Part shown: positions 19,004-28,484 of the stretch, piece after piece | Layout of the letters: the number at the start of each line of letters is the position of its first letter | How positions within the stretch are numbered: the stretch's first letter is position 1 | From: Candidatus Gastranaerophilales bacterium | Lineage (GTDB): Bacteria; Cyanobacteriota; Vampirovibrionia; Gastranaerophilales; Gastranaerophilaceae | Assembly (NCBI GenBank): GCA_944324365.1 | Contig: CALUWA010000001.1 | Location: 1 to 64,000, forward strand | Direction of reading: 5' to 3' | Length of the DNA stretch: 64,000 nucleotides | Program-made: the position numbers and the translations under genes | Notes under the pieces: model-generated | Database searches by the model: none | What the model was told of the DNA's origin: nothing | The model's input: the letters and a program-made list of their open reading frames with translations, nothing else

Positions 19004-19087
19004 CTTTCTATCCCTTTCTAAAGACATTTTATGTATCGGCATTTGTTTTAGAAAAGTTTAATTTTTAAAAGAAAGATGTTACATTTA

Positions 19088-20401
19088 TTAATAATTGGTT
19101 TTTGATTTTTTTGCCATGTGTTTTGCCAGTTTTCGCTTCAAATTTTCTTTTCTTTGGGCGCGTCTTTCAGCTTTTGTCGGTGTTACTCCGTCATTTTGTT
19201 TGTGTTTTACTGTGCGCTTAAGCGGTTTATTTAATGCTGTAAGATCGGCATCAAGTATTCCGAGTGACAAAGAACTGTATGTTCTATTTGTTTGTTTTAT
19301 GTAGTTCTTTTCCAATTTTCCGTTTTTGTGGAGTTCAACTAATCTGCTCATGTAACGCGGATAGTTAATTATCATTTGTGGATTTTCTACTACTTGGCTT
19401 ATTAAAGATTCATGCCGTCTTCTGTTATTATCTCCTGCACATTCCAGAGCCAAATTCTCAGGACTTGTACCGCCCTTTAGCTTACTTGGTTTTATATGTT
19501 CAATTGTTGCAAGCGAATTGCTAAGCATTCTGAGTGCAATTTTTTGATCAGGATTTGCTTTGCCGTAATTCCTTTTTGCATATTTTACAATAAAGGCATC
19601 AGGGTTGTTGTGTGCCATAGGAAGTTTTGCGGCCTCGGCAATTATATCTCTTGCGGTTTGTGAAACTTGTGATATTGGTTTAAAATTAACTTTTTGTATG
19701 GAATTTAGGTCATTATAATTGATTGGAGGTTCGTTTAAAAGCAAGGTTTTAAGCTTTTCTATAAATATCATTCTTGAAAAACGTGAAGTTTCGCGTTTGT
19801 CTAAAATTCGGGCATATGTTTCCTGGATTAATTTATTAACGTTTTCTCTTTCTTCATCCGGTAATTTCCTGCTCATAATCCCTATATTCGTAAATATTCT
19901 GGATTGTTCATGGATAATTTTTTTCTCTGCTTTCGGAAGTTTTGAGCGCAGCATATCATGAAGTGTCATATCCGGGTTATCATAATGCTTCGATACCATC
20001 ATTGAATAGATTTTTGATTCAACCGGATGGAGATATTGTTTAAGTTCTCCTATGTATTTTAAAATTTCCCCCGGGTCGGTGGTACTTAAAACTTTTTCTT
20101 CAAATTTGTTAAATTTGTCAACGTCAAGCATTATATGTCCGCAGCAAGGGCATGGAATACCGTATTTTGCAAGCCGTAAAATGTTAAATCTTAAAACATC
20201 TACAGCTTTTGTCCGATTTACAAGGTCTTCCATTGTAGGAGTAACAATACTTGGAATTTTTCCGCTGAAGCTTACAGTATCTGATTTGAGCGGTTGTAAA
20301 ACAGAGACTCTGTTTTGAGAATAATCTTGCAGATTATTCTCAATATTCTGTCGCGGTTGTAAAATATTAAATTTTAGCGGATTTATTGCAAATATTTTCA
20401 T
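19088..20401 (-). CDS. Diverged HNH-nuclease-like protein with F-S-G leader
   Basis: 437 residues. The N-terminal 47 residues form a polar leader starting MKIFAIN and ending VSFSG. A CPCCG knuckle follows at residues 84-88. About residues 290-325 read TIEHIKPSKLKGG, then ENLALEC and DNNRRRH, which matches the layout of HNH endonucleases: (E/D)H-x2-P, GG, NL, C, N, R/H. The tail is strongly basic. The same scaffold recurs in the 37921-38982 gene, without the leader and with CPYRG in place of CPCCG. Nuclease activity is inferred, not established. Confidence 0.65.
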   Translation of the reverse strand: MKIFAINPLKFNILQPRQNIENNLQDYSQNRVSVLQPLKSDTVSFSGKIPSIVTPTMEDLVNRTKAVDVLRFNILRLAKYGIPCPCCGHIMLDVDKFNKFEEKVLSTTDPGEILKYIGELKQYLHPVESKIYSMMVSKHYDNPDMTLHDMLRSKLPKAEKKIIHEQSRIFTNIGIMSRKLPDEERENVNKLIQETYARILDKRETSRFSRMIFIEKLKTLLLNEPPINYNDLNSIQKVNFKPISQVSQTARDIIAEAAKLPMAHNNPDAFIVKYAKRNYGKANPDQKIALRMLSNSLATIEHIKPSKLKGGTSPENLALECAGDNNRRRHESLISQVVENPQMIINYPRYMSRLVELHKNGKLEKNYIKQTNRTYSSLSLGILDADLTALNKPLKRTVKHKQNDGVTPTKAERRAQRKENLKRKLAKHMAKKSKTNY

Positions 20402-20447
20402 TTAATTTATTATCCCTAATGTTTTATAAAGTGTGTATATAAAAAAT

Positions 20448-20480
20448 TTTGCCGGATTATTAAGAAAAATAACCGGCAAA
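20448..20480 (-). terminator. Rho-independent terminator behind tsaB
   Basis: On the minus strand GCCGG..CCGGC arms (20477-20473 and 20455-20451) extend through AT pairs and are followed by AAAATTTTTT. It directly follows the tsaB stop. Confidence 0.75.
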
Positions 20481-20481
20481 T

Positions 20482-21108
20482 TTATCCCATTGGCGGGGGC
20501 TGAATATATAACGGCTTCAATGTGCGCCAGTTACAGTCAGCAGTCTTGGCCTTTTCTATGGCAAGCTTTGCAAGAATTTCTCCCAGCGGAGCTCCCGTTT
20601 CCTGATATGAAATCCCGTTAAACAGAGATTGTAGTTTGTTGTCCGTAATGATTTTTTTATCTTTACAGAGTGTTTTTACTTCTTCAAGCGGTACTGCACC
20701 TTTTATTTCATTATCTATATACAGATAAGCTTTATCTTTTCTTGCGTCAAGTGCTACCGTTTGAACTCCCGGTTCAATGTTAGATAAAATTTCCAATGAA
20801 GAAATTCCTGTTGCTTTGCAATTTAATTGTTGAGCCATAACCCGAGCAACAGTTGTGCAGGCCCGTATTCCTGTAAAACTGCCCGGACCGATGTTTGTTG
20901 CAATAAGTTCTATATCCTGAGGTCTTAAATTATTTTCTTTCAAAACCTCTTTAATTGTTGAAATTAAAAATGCTGAATGATATTTTTCATCATGGTTTTC
21001 AACTATTTTTGACGATAAAACGTTTTTTCCGGAAAGCAGAGTGACGTACATCTTATCAAGACATGTGTCAAAAGCTAAAGTTATTTGGTTTTCTCCGCCC
21101 ATAGTCAT
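20482..21108 (-). CDS. tsaB: tRNA threonylcarbamoyladenosine biosynthesis protein TsaB
   Basis: A 208-residue ASKHA-fold protein with the N-terminal LAFDTCLDKMYV and the signature GPGSFTGIRACTTVARVMA (about residues 72-90). It is the scaffold partner of TsaD and TsaE in making t6A37 on ANN-decoding tRNAs. Its start overlaps the end of tsaE by four bases (ATGA), giving translational coupling. TsaD is not in the window. Confidence 0.92.
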   Translation of the reverse strand: MTMGGENQITLAFDTCLDKMYVTLLSGKNVLSSKIVENHDEKYHSAFLISTIKEVLKENNLRPQDIELIATNIGPGSFTGIRACTTVARVMAQQLNCKATGISSLEILSNIEPGVQTVALDARKDKAYLYIDNEIKGAVPLEEVKTLCKDKKIITDNKLQSLFNGISYQETGAPLGEILAKLAIEKAKTADCNWRTLKPLYIQPPPMG

Positions 21109-21572
21109 TCTTTTTGGAGTCCTTCTACTACCTTTATAATATCACGGTCGTCCGCTTCAAAGGAATAGGTTCTTGCATCATCGTTACGATACGTAACATT
21201 TATACGAAGATGTTTGAAAGGTATTTCGTCTTGTGAAAATTCCGCCCATTCAACAAATGTAACGTTTTTGCCTTCCGAATATTCTCTTAATTCGTCAAGA
21301 ATTGTTTTAACACCTTCATTTTCAAGTCTGTATAGGTCAAAGTGGTATACCGGCAGAATGCCGCTATGATATTCATTAAGGATTACAAACGTAGGGCTTG
21401 TAACTTTTTCTTTAACGTTAAGTGCTTCCGCGACCAGTTTTACAAAAGCTGTTTTGCCGGCTCCGATTTCACCGTAAAGGCTTATAAAACAGCCGTCAGT
21501 AACCAGCTTTGCAAATTTTTGCGCTAATTTTTTAGTATCATCCAATGTTTTGCAAACAATTTCGTATTTCAT
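21105..21572 (-). CDS. tsaE: tRNA threonylcarbamoyladenosine biosynthesis ATPase TsaE
   Basis: 155 residues, the usual size. Walker A GEIGAGKTAFVK (about residues 35-46), TSPTFVILNEY, and the DLYRL and EWAE motifs of the YjeE/TsaE family. It provides the ATP-driven step of the t6A pathway and overlaps tsaB by four bases. Confidence 0.95.
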   Translation of the reverse strand: MKYEIVCKTLDDTKKLAQKFAKLVTDGCFISLYGEIGAGKTAFVKLVAEALNVKEKVTSPTFVILNEYHSGILPVYHFDLYRLENEGVKTILDELREYSEGKNVTFVEWAEFSQDEIPFKHLRINVTYRNDDARTYSFEADDRDIIKVVEGLQKE

Positions 21573-21687
21573 TTTTGAACCCTTTTTGATTATGTTAACA
21601 CAAACAATCTAAATGTTAACCTGTTCCGGATGGGGCTGAGTTTTGCAACCAACCTTACTGTAAGCTGCAAAGCGTAAAGACTTATTA

Positions 21688-22950
21688 TTACAAAATCACA
21701 ACTCTGTTTCTGCCAGTTTCTTTTGCCTTGTATAATGCCTTATCTGCATTCAGTAGTAAATCTTCAGTATTATCCGCAGGCTTGTATTCATATACTCCAA
21801 GACTTATTGTAACCGATATATTCTTTGTATTATTTTTGGTGTTAACTTTTTCAATATCTATGGATTTTTTTTCGACTGCACGGCGCAGACGTTCTGCTAC
21901 AACAACAGCTTCGTCTAACTTTGTATATGGCAGAAGAATTACAAATTCTTCTCCGCCGTAGCGTCCAGCTATATCGTATTCTCTTAATTGCGAGCGCATA
22001 ATTTTAGCAACATTTTTTAAAACGATATCTCCTGCAGCGTGTCCGTATGTATCGTTAACTTTTTTAAAGAAATCTATATCTGTCATAATTGCGCAAAGAG
22101 GGGTGTGCTTACGTTTAGTTTCTGCTGTTTCCTGCTTAATACGTTCATCAAGCTGTCTCCTGTTGTAAAATCCTGTAAGGGCATCAAGGGTTGCGTGTTT
22201 TAAAATATCGGCATAGATGTTTGCGCGTGTTATGGTTGATGCGCTTTGTTTTGCCAGCTGCTGCATATAATATATTTCCTGCGGAGTAATTTCTCCTTCC
22301 GTACTTTTTGTGACAAGACAGCCGATTGTGTTGTTTTCGCTTATAAGCGGGAAATAGCCTGTTTTTTTATTTTGTGTTAATTCGTATTCCGTTGTTATAT
22401 GGTCAACATTTTCCAAAATAGTTTTATCAAGACAAGCTTTTGGGTAAGCAAGCTTATTTTTGCCGTTGTGTTTCAGAAATAAATATATCAGATGGTTTGC
22501 GATAAAAGTGTCAAGAACTTCACCTATGATTGGAATGATGTAGTTTAATTCATATTGAGTTTCAATTATTGTTGCAATATTTTTCATTGCGTTATGAAAT
22601 TCTATATTTGTTTGTATTCTTCCAGAAAGGTTGAGGTGGTCAATCTTTAGGGCAACCACAGGTGCGGCCAGTTCAAGGGTTTCGCAGTCAGAATCAAGAG
22701 GAGCAATGATTTTGCCGGTTAAATGGGATTTTATAATAAGCGGCACTGTTACGGTTTTCTCATCTGTTATTACTTTCCCGTCTGAAAGTCTGTTATAGTC
22801 GGGGATTTCAATATTACTCAAATTGTTGTCGTATACTATAATCTCGATATTTTTATTAAAAAAATCCCTGAGAATTGCTTCTATACTTTCTATAGTTGAG
22901 CATTCATTCAGGGATTTAAATAAAATTGTTAATTTTTTATTATCAGCCAA
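21688..22950 (-). CDS. Diguanylate cyclase with N-terminal sensory region
   Basis: 420 residues. The C-terminal 170 residues are a GGDEF domain with the active-site variant GGEEF (in GRYGGEEFVILL) and DIDFFKKVNDTYGHAAGD; it should make cyclic di-GMP from GTP. The first 250 residues hold a probable GAF-like sensor (HNAMKNIATIIETQYEL onward) and no membrane helix, so sensing is cytosolic. No R-x-x-D inhibitory site is evident before GGEEF. Four bases separate it from yebC upstream. Confidence 0.92.
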   Translation of the reverse strand: MADNKKLTILFKSLNECSTIESIEAILRDFFNKNIEIIVYDNNLSNIEIPDYNRLSDGKVITDEKTVTVPLIIKSHLTGKIIAPLDSDCETLELAAPVVALKIDHLNLSGRIQTNIEFHNAMKNIATIIETQYELNYIIPIIGEVLDTFIANHLIYLFLKHNGKNKLAYPKACLDKTILENVDHITTEYELTQNKKTGYFPLISENNTIGCLVTKSTEGEITPQEIYYMQQLAKQSASTITRANIYADILKHATLDALTGFYNRRQLDERIKQETAETKRKHTPLCAIMTDIDFFKKVNDTYGHAAGDIVLKNVAKIMRSQLREYDIAGRYGGEEFVILLPYTKLDEAVVVAERLRRAVEKKSIDIEKVNTKNNTKNISVTISLGVYEYKPADNTEDLLLNADKALYKAKETGRNRVVIL

Positions 22951-22954
22951 AAAG

Positions 22955-23704
22955 TTAGCCCTCTAATTTTTGCATAATTTCATCAGGAATATCGAAATTA
23001 GCATATACATTTTGAACGTCGTCATGTTCTTCAAGTTTATCAAGAAGTTTCATAATTTGATCTGCAGTTTTTTCGTCGGTTACTTCTATTGTGTTTTGCG
23101 GAATTCTTGTAAGTTCTGCAGTTTCAGATTTGAATCCTTCTTTTTCAAGTCCTTCAACTACGTTTTGGAAGTTTTCAACGCTTGTAATAACTTTATACTG
23201 TCCTTCTTCTTCCGTTACATCTTCCGCATCAAGGTTAATTGCAGCTTCAAAAAGTTTGTCGAAATCTGTGTCCTCACTGAATGTTATAACACCTTTCTGG
23301 TCAAACATCCATCCTACGCAGCCTGTTGCACCTAAGCTTCCGTTGTATTTGGTAAAATAACTTCTTACATCGCCGGCTGTTCTGTTGCGGTTGTCCGTCA
23401 TAGCTTCTACAAATACGGCAACCCCGCCTGCAGCGTAGCCTTCATAAGTTAATTCTTCGTAATTTTCAGCCCCGGCAGAGCCTGCACCTTTCTCGATGGC
23501 ACGTTTGATGTTGTCATTAGGCAGTCCTGCCGCCTTTGCTTTTTCAATAGCAGTTCTTAATCTGAAGTTGCCGGCAGGATCCGGGCCGCCGAGTCTTGCT
23601 GCCACAATTAATTCTCTTGAATATTTCTGAAATACAACTGCACGTTGTGAATCTACTTTTGCTTTTTTATGTTTAATGGTTGACCATTTTGAGTGTCCTG
23701 ACAT
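22955..23704 (-). CDS. yebC: YebC/PmpR-family protein
   Basis: 249 residues, full length. The N-terminal [17 protein letters not shown] and the stretches [20 protein letters not shown] and [19 protein letters not shown] are diagnostic. Members act as DNA-binding regulators or, as more recently shown for some, help ribosomes through difficult motifs. Co-directional with the GGDEF gene. Confidence 0.96.
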   Translation of the reverse strand: MSGHSKWSTIKHKKAKVDSQRAVVFQKYSRELIVAARLGGPDPAGNFRLRTAIEKAKAAGLPNDNIKRAIEKGAGSAGAENYEELTYEGYAAGGVAVFVEAMTDNRNRTAGDVRSYFTKYNGSLGATGCVGWMFDQKGVITFSEDTDFDKLFEAAINLDAEDVTEEEGQYKVITSVENFQNVVEGLEKEGFKSETAELTRIPQNTIEVTDEKTADQIMKLLDKLEEHDDVQNVYANFDIPDEIMQKLEG

Positions 23705-23855
23705 AATTCTTTCCTCTTTTCTGTGTTACTGATTGAATTCTAGCAAAAACAATGCCAGGTTGCAAATATTAATTAATCGTTAATTTAATATGACTTCTTT
23801 CAAAATAACGTTAAAATATTTATATAGATATTATTTTGAATGGAGTTGATAATTT

Positions 23856-26456
23856 ATGGCAGATTTTAACAAATTTACTAATTATTCCCAGGAAATTATC
23901 TCATCTGCAAGCGCTCTTATGAACGAATATAAAAATTCGGAACTTCAACCTGAGCATATTATGCTTGCGATGATTAAGGATAACGGAATTATTAAAGATT
24001 ACCTTACCGAGTTGAACTTGTTAAGTCAAGGTTTTATCAACAAGGTTATGGCTGCGGTTAAAAGCTTCCCGACAATATCAGGGCCGCCGAATACACAGCA
24101 GTTGTTCCTTTCTACTGATACTTACAGGCTGCTTGACTTGGCCGTCGGAGAAGCGGAAAAGCTTAAAGACGAATATATCAGTATTGAAACAATTCTGCTT
24201 GCTATGACTATGCTTGATAATTCAAATATTCAACGAATTTTAAAAGAAGCAGGCGTAACACCAAATGCCGTTTTAAATGCTATGAAGAAAGTAAGAGGTA
24301 ATAATAAAGTGGATAATAAAAATGCAGAAGAAAATATGAAAGCTCTTGAAAAATATTCAACTGATTTAACAGAAAGAGCAAGAAAAGGAAAATTAGATCC
24401 TGTAATCGGCCGAGATGAAGAAGTAAGGCGTATTATACAGGTTTTAAACAGAAGAACAAAAAATAACCCTGTTCTTATAGGTGAGCCGGGTGTAGGTAAA
24501 ACTGCTATAGTCGAAGGACTTGCACAGCGTATTGTAAGGGGTGATGTTCCGGAAAGCCTGAAAGATGTAAAGCTTGTTGCACTTGATATGGGTGCCCTTG
24601 TTGCCGGTGCAAAGTTCAGAGGTGAATTTGAAGAACGTTTGAAGGCTGTTCTTAAAGAAGTTGAAAATTCAAACGGTGCAATCGTAATGTTTATAGATGA
24701 ACTTCATACCGTTGTAGGTGCCGGGGCTACAGAAGGCTCAATGGATGCAGGCAACCTCTTAAAGCCGATGCTTGCGCGTGGTGTGTTGAGGACAATCGGT
24801 GCAACAACAATTAACGAATATCGTAAATATATTGAAAAGGATCCGGCATTAGAAAGACGTTTCCAGCCTGTATTTGTTGATGAGCCGTCTGTTGAGGATA
24901 CTATAAGTATCTTAAGAGGTTTGAAAGAAAAATATGAAGTACATCACGGAATTCGTATTTTAGACAGTGCGCTTATTGCGGCGGCTAAACTTTCTGACAG
25001 GTATATAACGGACAGATTTCTTCCTGATAAAGCAATTGACTTGATAGATGAAGCGGCTTCCGCTTTGCGTATTGAAATTGATTCTATGCCGGAAGAGATT
25101 GATACGCTGTTACGTCAGAAAATTCAGCTTGAAATTGAACGTGAGGCTTTGAAGAAAGAAACCTCCGAAGAATCACAGGCCAAGATTGCCGATTTAACAA
25201 AACAAATTAATGAATATGAAAGTAAAATCGCCGTATTAAAAGAACAATGGGAAAAAGAAAAAGCTTCCATCACGGGAGAAGCCGGCATAAAGGAAGAAAT
25301 CCAAAAAGTTCAGGCAAAAATAGAAGAAGCTGAACGCAATACCGATCTTCAAACTGCGGCCGAACTGAAATACGGAAAACTCCTAGAATTGCAAAAACAG
25401 TTAAAAGCTGTTCAATCTCAGGAAAAAACTTCCAACAGACTTTTGAAAGAAGAAATAGATGATGAAGATATCGCAAACGTTGTAAGTAAGTGGACGGGTA
25501 TCCCTGTTTCAAAACTTGTCGAAAGTGAAAAACAAAAACTTATTAACATGGAAGAAATCCTGCACAAACGGCTTGTCGGCCAAGATGAGGCAGTTACAAC
25601 AGTTTCCGATGCAATCCGCCGTGCACGTTCGGGCTTAAAAGATCCGAAACGTCCGATTGGGACTTTCTTGTTCCTCGGACCTACGGGGGTTGGTAAAACC
25701 GAACTTGCAAAATCGTTGGCAGAATTTATGTTTAACGATGAAGACGCACTTATCCGTATTGATATGTCTGAATATATGGAAAAACATAACGTATCAAGGC
25801 TTGTTGGAGCTCCTCCGGGATATGTCGGGTATGATGAAGGCGGTCAGTTGACAGAAGCTGTCAGAAGAAAACCTTATTCGGTTGTTCTTTTTGATGAAAT
25901 CGAAAAAGCTCACCCGGATGTGTTTAACATAATGCTCCAAATCTTTGATGACGGACGTTTGACAGATTCTAAGGGCAGAACTGTTGATTTCAAAAACACT
26001 CTGATAATTATGACTTCTAACATAGGCAGCGATATAATCCTTGAAGATTCACTCAAATCTATAGGAACAGAGGCTGATTTTGAAGCTACAAAAGAAAAAG
26101 TTCTTGAAATTCTGAGAAGCAGATTTAAACCGGAATTTTTAAACAGAATTGATGAAACTATATTCTTTAGGGCATTAACACTGCAGCAGTTGTCTAAGAT
26201 AGTTGATATTCAGGCGGATTACCTCAGAAGATTGTTGAAAGATCAGGAAATCGAACTTGAAATCACTGATGATGCAAAAGAACTTCTTGCAACACGCGGA
26301 TTTAATCCGGTTTACGGGGCTAGACCTCTGAAAAGAGTAATCAGACAGATGGTTGAAAATCCGCTTTCAAAAGAATTGTTGTCCGGTAAGTTTATGCGCG
26401 GCGATAAGCTTGTTATAGATGTCAAAGACGACGAAATCGTTTTCAGGAAAGCGTAA
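23856..26456 (+). CDS. clpB: Protein disaggregase ClpB
   Basis: 866 residues. N-terminal Clp repeat domain, first AAA+ module with Walker A GEPGVGKT (about residues 208-215), a coiled-coil middle domain (about 410-540), and a second AAA+ module with GPTGVGKT (about 609-616) and sensor motifs. The long middle domain separates it from ClpA/ClpC. With DnaK it resolves protein aggregates. A possible promoter TTTCAA-17-TATATA lies just upstream; no CIRCE operator was seen. Confidence 0.96.
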   Translation: MADFNKFTNYSQEIISSASALMNEYKNSELQPEHIMLAMIKDNGIIKDYLTELNLLSQGFINKVMAAVKSFPTISGPPNTQQLFLSTDTYRLLDLAVGEAEKLKDEYISIETILLAMTMLDNSNIQRILKEAGVTPNAVLNAMKKVRGNNKVDNKNAEENMKALEKYSTDLTERARKGKLDPVIGRDEEVRRIIQVLNRRTKNNPVLIGEPGVGKTAIVEGLAQRIVRGDVPESLKDVKLVALDMGALVAGAKFRGEFEERLKAVLKEVENSNGAIVMFIDELHTVVGAGATEGSMDAGNLLKPMLARGVLRTIGATTINEYRKYIEKDPALERRFQPVFVDEPSVEDTISILRGLKEKYEVHHGIRILDSALIAAAKLSDRYITDRFLPDKAIDLIDEAASALRIEIDSMPEEIDTLLRQKIQLEIEREALKKETSEESQAKIADLTKQINEYESKIAVLKEQWEKEKASITGEAGIKEEIQKVQAKIEEAERNTDLQTAAELKYGKLLELQKQLKAVQSQEKTSNRLLKEEIDDEDIANVVSKWTGIPVSKLVESEKQKLINMEEILHKRLVGQDEAVTTVSDAIRRARSGLKDPKRPIGTFLFLGPTGVGKTELAKSLAEFMFNDEDALIRIDMSEYMEKHNVSRLVGAPPGYVGYDEGGQLTEAVRRKPYSVVLFDEIEKAHPDVFNIMLQIFDDGRLTDSKGRTVDFKNTLIIMTSNIGSDIILEDSLKSIGTEADFEATKEKVLEILRSRFKPEFLNRIDETIFFRALTLQQLSKIVDIQADYLRRLLKDQEIELEITDDAKELLATRGFNPVYGARPLKRVIRQMVENPLSKELLSGKFMRGDKLVIDVKDDEIVFRKA

Positions 26457-26470
26457 TAAAACAAAAAGTA

Positions 26471-26496
26471 CGGGAGGTTTCGACCTCCCGTTTTTT
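26471..26496 (+). terminator. Rho-independent terminator of clpB
   Basis: CGGGAGGT-TTCG-ACCTCCCG (26471-26490) followed by six T residues; the TTCG tetraloop makes it very stable. Confidence 0.95.
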
Positions 26497-26497
26497 A

Positions 26498-27214
26498 TTA
26501 GTATAACGCATTGCAGGCATTTAGATTGTAGTAAAAGATATCTTTGCCGAATGTGTTTGGTTTATTGCTTGAATTTACATCAATAATTGCTGCTGCACAT
26601 TGGGTTTTGGATTTGTTTTTTGGAATAGTTATATTTGGAATGCCTTGGAAATAACTGTTTATCGAGCTGTCTTCACATTCAGGATTATATGTGATAAGCA
26701 TAGACGTTCCGTTGTTTAAGACAATTCCCATAGTGTCATATATATCAAAGCCCATCATCATAGGGATATCGGCTATGCCGCTGTCACCCAGCAGTCCGGC
26801 GACTTCAGAGTTTTCCGGCGGAGGGTTCATTACTCTGTTTGCGCGCGCCAGAATACTGCTTGAGCACATATTAAAATCAGAATTGAATTTATAATTATTA
26901 GGCCCGAGAATTACATCTTGCGGAAAACATTTGGATAATTCGCTGTTTTTACATACTTTTGCAACAGCCAAGTGTTTTTGTAATTCTTTTACAAAATCTT
27001 CTGTTCCCTCAAGGTTGTCAAGTCCATCTGATGCGTATATTTTATTAACTGCTTGGGCAAATTTTGAGGTTTCTGTTTGATATTTTGTGTAATTTGCTTT
27101 ATCTCTGTACGAAGATACAAGCTGCGGCAATGTTAATGCTGCAACTATTCCAATTATGCCGAGAGTAACTAAAACTTCGGCTAAGGTAAATGCTTTTCTG
27201 CTATATCTATCCAT
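26498..27214 (-). CDS. Type IV prepilin-like protein (pseudopilin)
   Basis: 238 residues. It begins MDRYSRKAFTLAEVLVTLG, a class III prepilin signal with a six-residue basic leader, followed by the hydrophobic stalk helix. As in the protein at 17242-18078, Ala and not Gly precedes the cleaved Phe. The globular part has several Cys residues that may pair outside the cytosol. It stands alone, converging on clpB. It would be a minor pilin or a pseudopilin of a type II-like secretion system. Confidence 0.88.
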   Translation of the reverse strand: MDRYSRKAFTLAEVLVTLGIIGIVAALTLPQLVSSYRDKANYTKYQTETSKFAQAVNKIYASDGLDNLEGTEDFVKELQKHLAVAKVCKNSELSKCFPQDVILGPNNYKFNSDFNMCSSSILARANRVMNPPPENSEVAGLLGDSGIADIPMMMGFDIYDTMGIVLNNGTSMLITYNPECEDSSINSYFQGIPNITIPKNKSKTQCAAAIIDVNSSNKPNTFGKDIFYYNLNACNALY

Positions 27215-27317
27215 ATATCCTCGCAGATTTTTTCTTTAGTATTTACAGTATAACCTATCGGGGTAATTTTTTAATCATTCTTAAGAATTATTTTTAATTT
27301 TGTGTTAGTATTTAAGT

Positions 27318-28484
27318 ATGAATGGTAAAAATGATGTAAAACCCCAGATTTGGCTAAATGCAGCACATTTTGTGAATGATATATATACAGGGATGCTTAA
27401 CCCGATTATGCCGTTTGTTGCGATGAAGTTAGGGATTACAATGGCTGTTGCAACAATTGTTTTAAGTTTATCTCATATTTGTGCTTCTCTTTTACAGCCT
27501 ATATTCGGATTTTTTGCTGATAATATGCGCAAACGTATGTTTATTTTTTGGGGGCTGCTGTCTACGGCTTTGTTTATATCTCTTGCGCCAAGTGCTCCGG
27601 CTTTAATTCCGTTGATTGTCTTTGTAATTTTGGGCAGCCTCGGCTCAAGCCTTTTCCATCCGCAGGCATTGGGGTTTGTTGTGAAATTTTCAAATCCCGA
27701 AAATGTTTCTAAATATATGGGGATTTTTATGGGATGCGGAACTTTGGGGTTTGCTTTAGGGCCTATTGTATCTTCGGGGATTACACAATTTCTCGGGCTT
27801 GAAAAAATGCCTTTTCTCGCAATTCTTGGTGTAAGTGTTGCGTTTTTGATGTTTGCTTTTGTTCCTAAGACAAGCCACATTTCCGCAAACAAATCTCATA
27901 AAGAATTTATAACAACGTTTAAAACAATACTTTCTAATCGAAAACTTAATTTATTGAATGTAATTGCAATGCTCAAAACCCTTGTTACAACTTCATCCTG
28001 TATTCTTCTTCCGTTTTTGTGGAAAGATATGGGATATAACCCGTTTTATATAGGTTTTGCGCTGTTTGCGTATAATTTTGCAGGTGGTATTGGGTCATTT
28101 ATTAGCAGAAAATTTGAAATGAAAGTCGGAACCCAAAATGTATTTTATTTTTCTATGATGCTAACTTTTCCGATGATGATTTTGTTTATGCTGTTATATA
28201 AATCTCATCCGACAGCCGCACTTGTAACCTTTATTCTTATGGGTTTAATTCAGTGGATGGCAGTTCCTGTTACAATGGTTATGGCGCAGTGCGTGCTCCC
28301 TGAATACAAAAGTATTATCGGCGGGTTTATAAACGGCTTTTCCTGGGGTGTAGTTGCAATTGCAATGACAGTTATTGGTTTCATTGCCCAGGCAAAAGGT
28401 ATTATCCCGGTTTTGCTCGTTGTGTCAGCTATTCCTGCACTTTTATCTTATCCTATTGTTAAAAAGCTTTTTTCACTACGCTAA
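27318..28484 (+). CDS. MFS transporter, fosmidomycin-resistance (Fsr) type
   Basis: 388 residues with about 12 membrane helices. The N-terminal NAAHFVNDIYTGMLNPIMPF and the GSLGSSLFHPQALGF motif in the fourth to fifth helix are typical of the Fsr/Major facilitator branch. Members export drugs or sugar derivatives; the substrate here is unknown. Its last nine bases overlap the end of the convergent 728-residue gene. Confidence 0.88.
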   Translation: MNGKNDVKPQIWLNAAHFVNDIYTGMLNPIMPFVAMKLGITMAVATIVLSLSHICASLLQPIFGFFADNMRKRMFIFWGLLSTALFISLAPSAPALIPLIVFVILGSLGSSLFHPQALGFVVKFSNPENVSKYMGIFMGCGTLGFALGPIVSSGITQFLGLEKMPFLAILGVSVAFLMFAFVPKTSHISANKSHKEFITTFKTILSNRKLNLLNVIAMLKTLVTTSSCILLPFLWKDMGYNPFYIGFALFAYNFAGGIGSFISRKFEMKVGTQNVFYFSMMLTFPMMILFMLLYKSHPTAALVTFILMGLIQWMAVPVTMVMAQCVLPEYKSIIGGFINGFSWGVVAIAMTVIGFIAQAKGIIPVLLVVSAIPALLSYPIVKKLFSLR

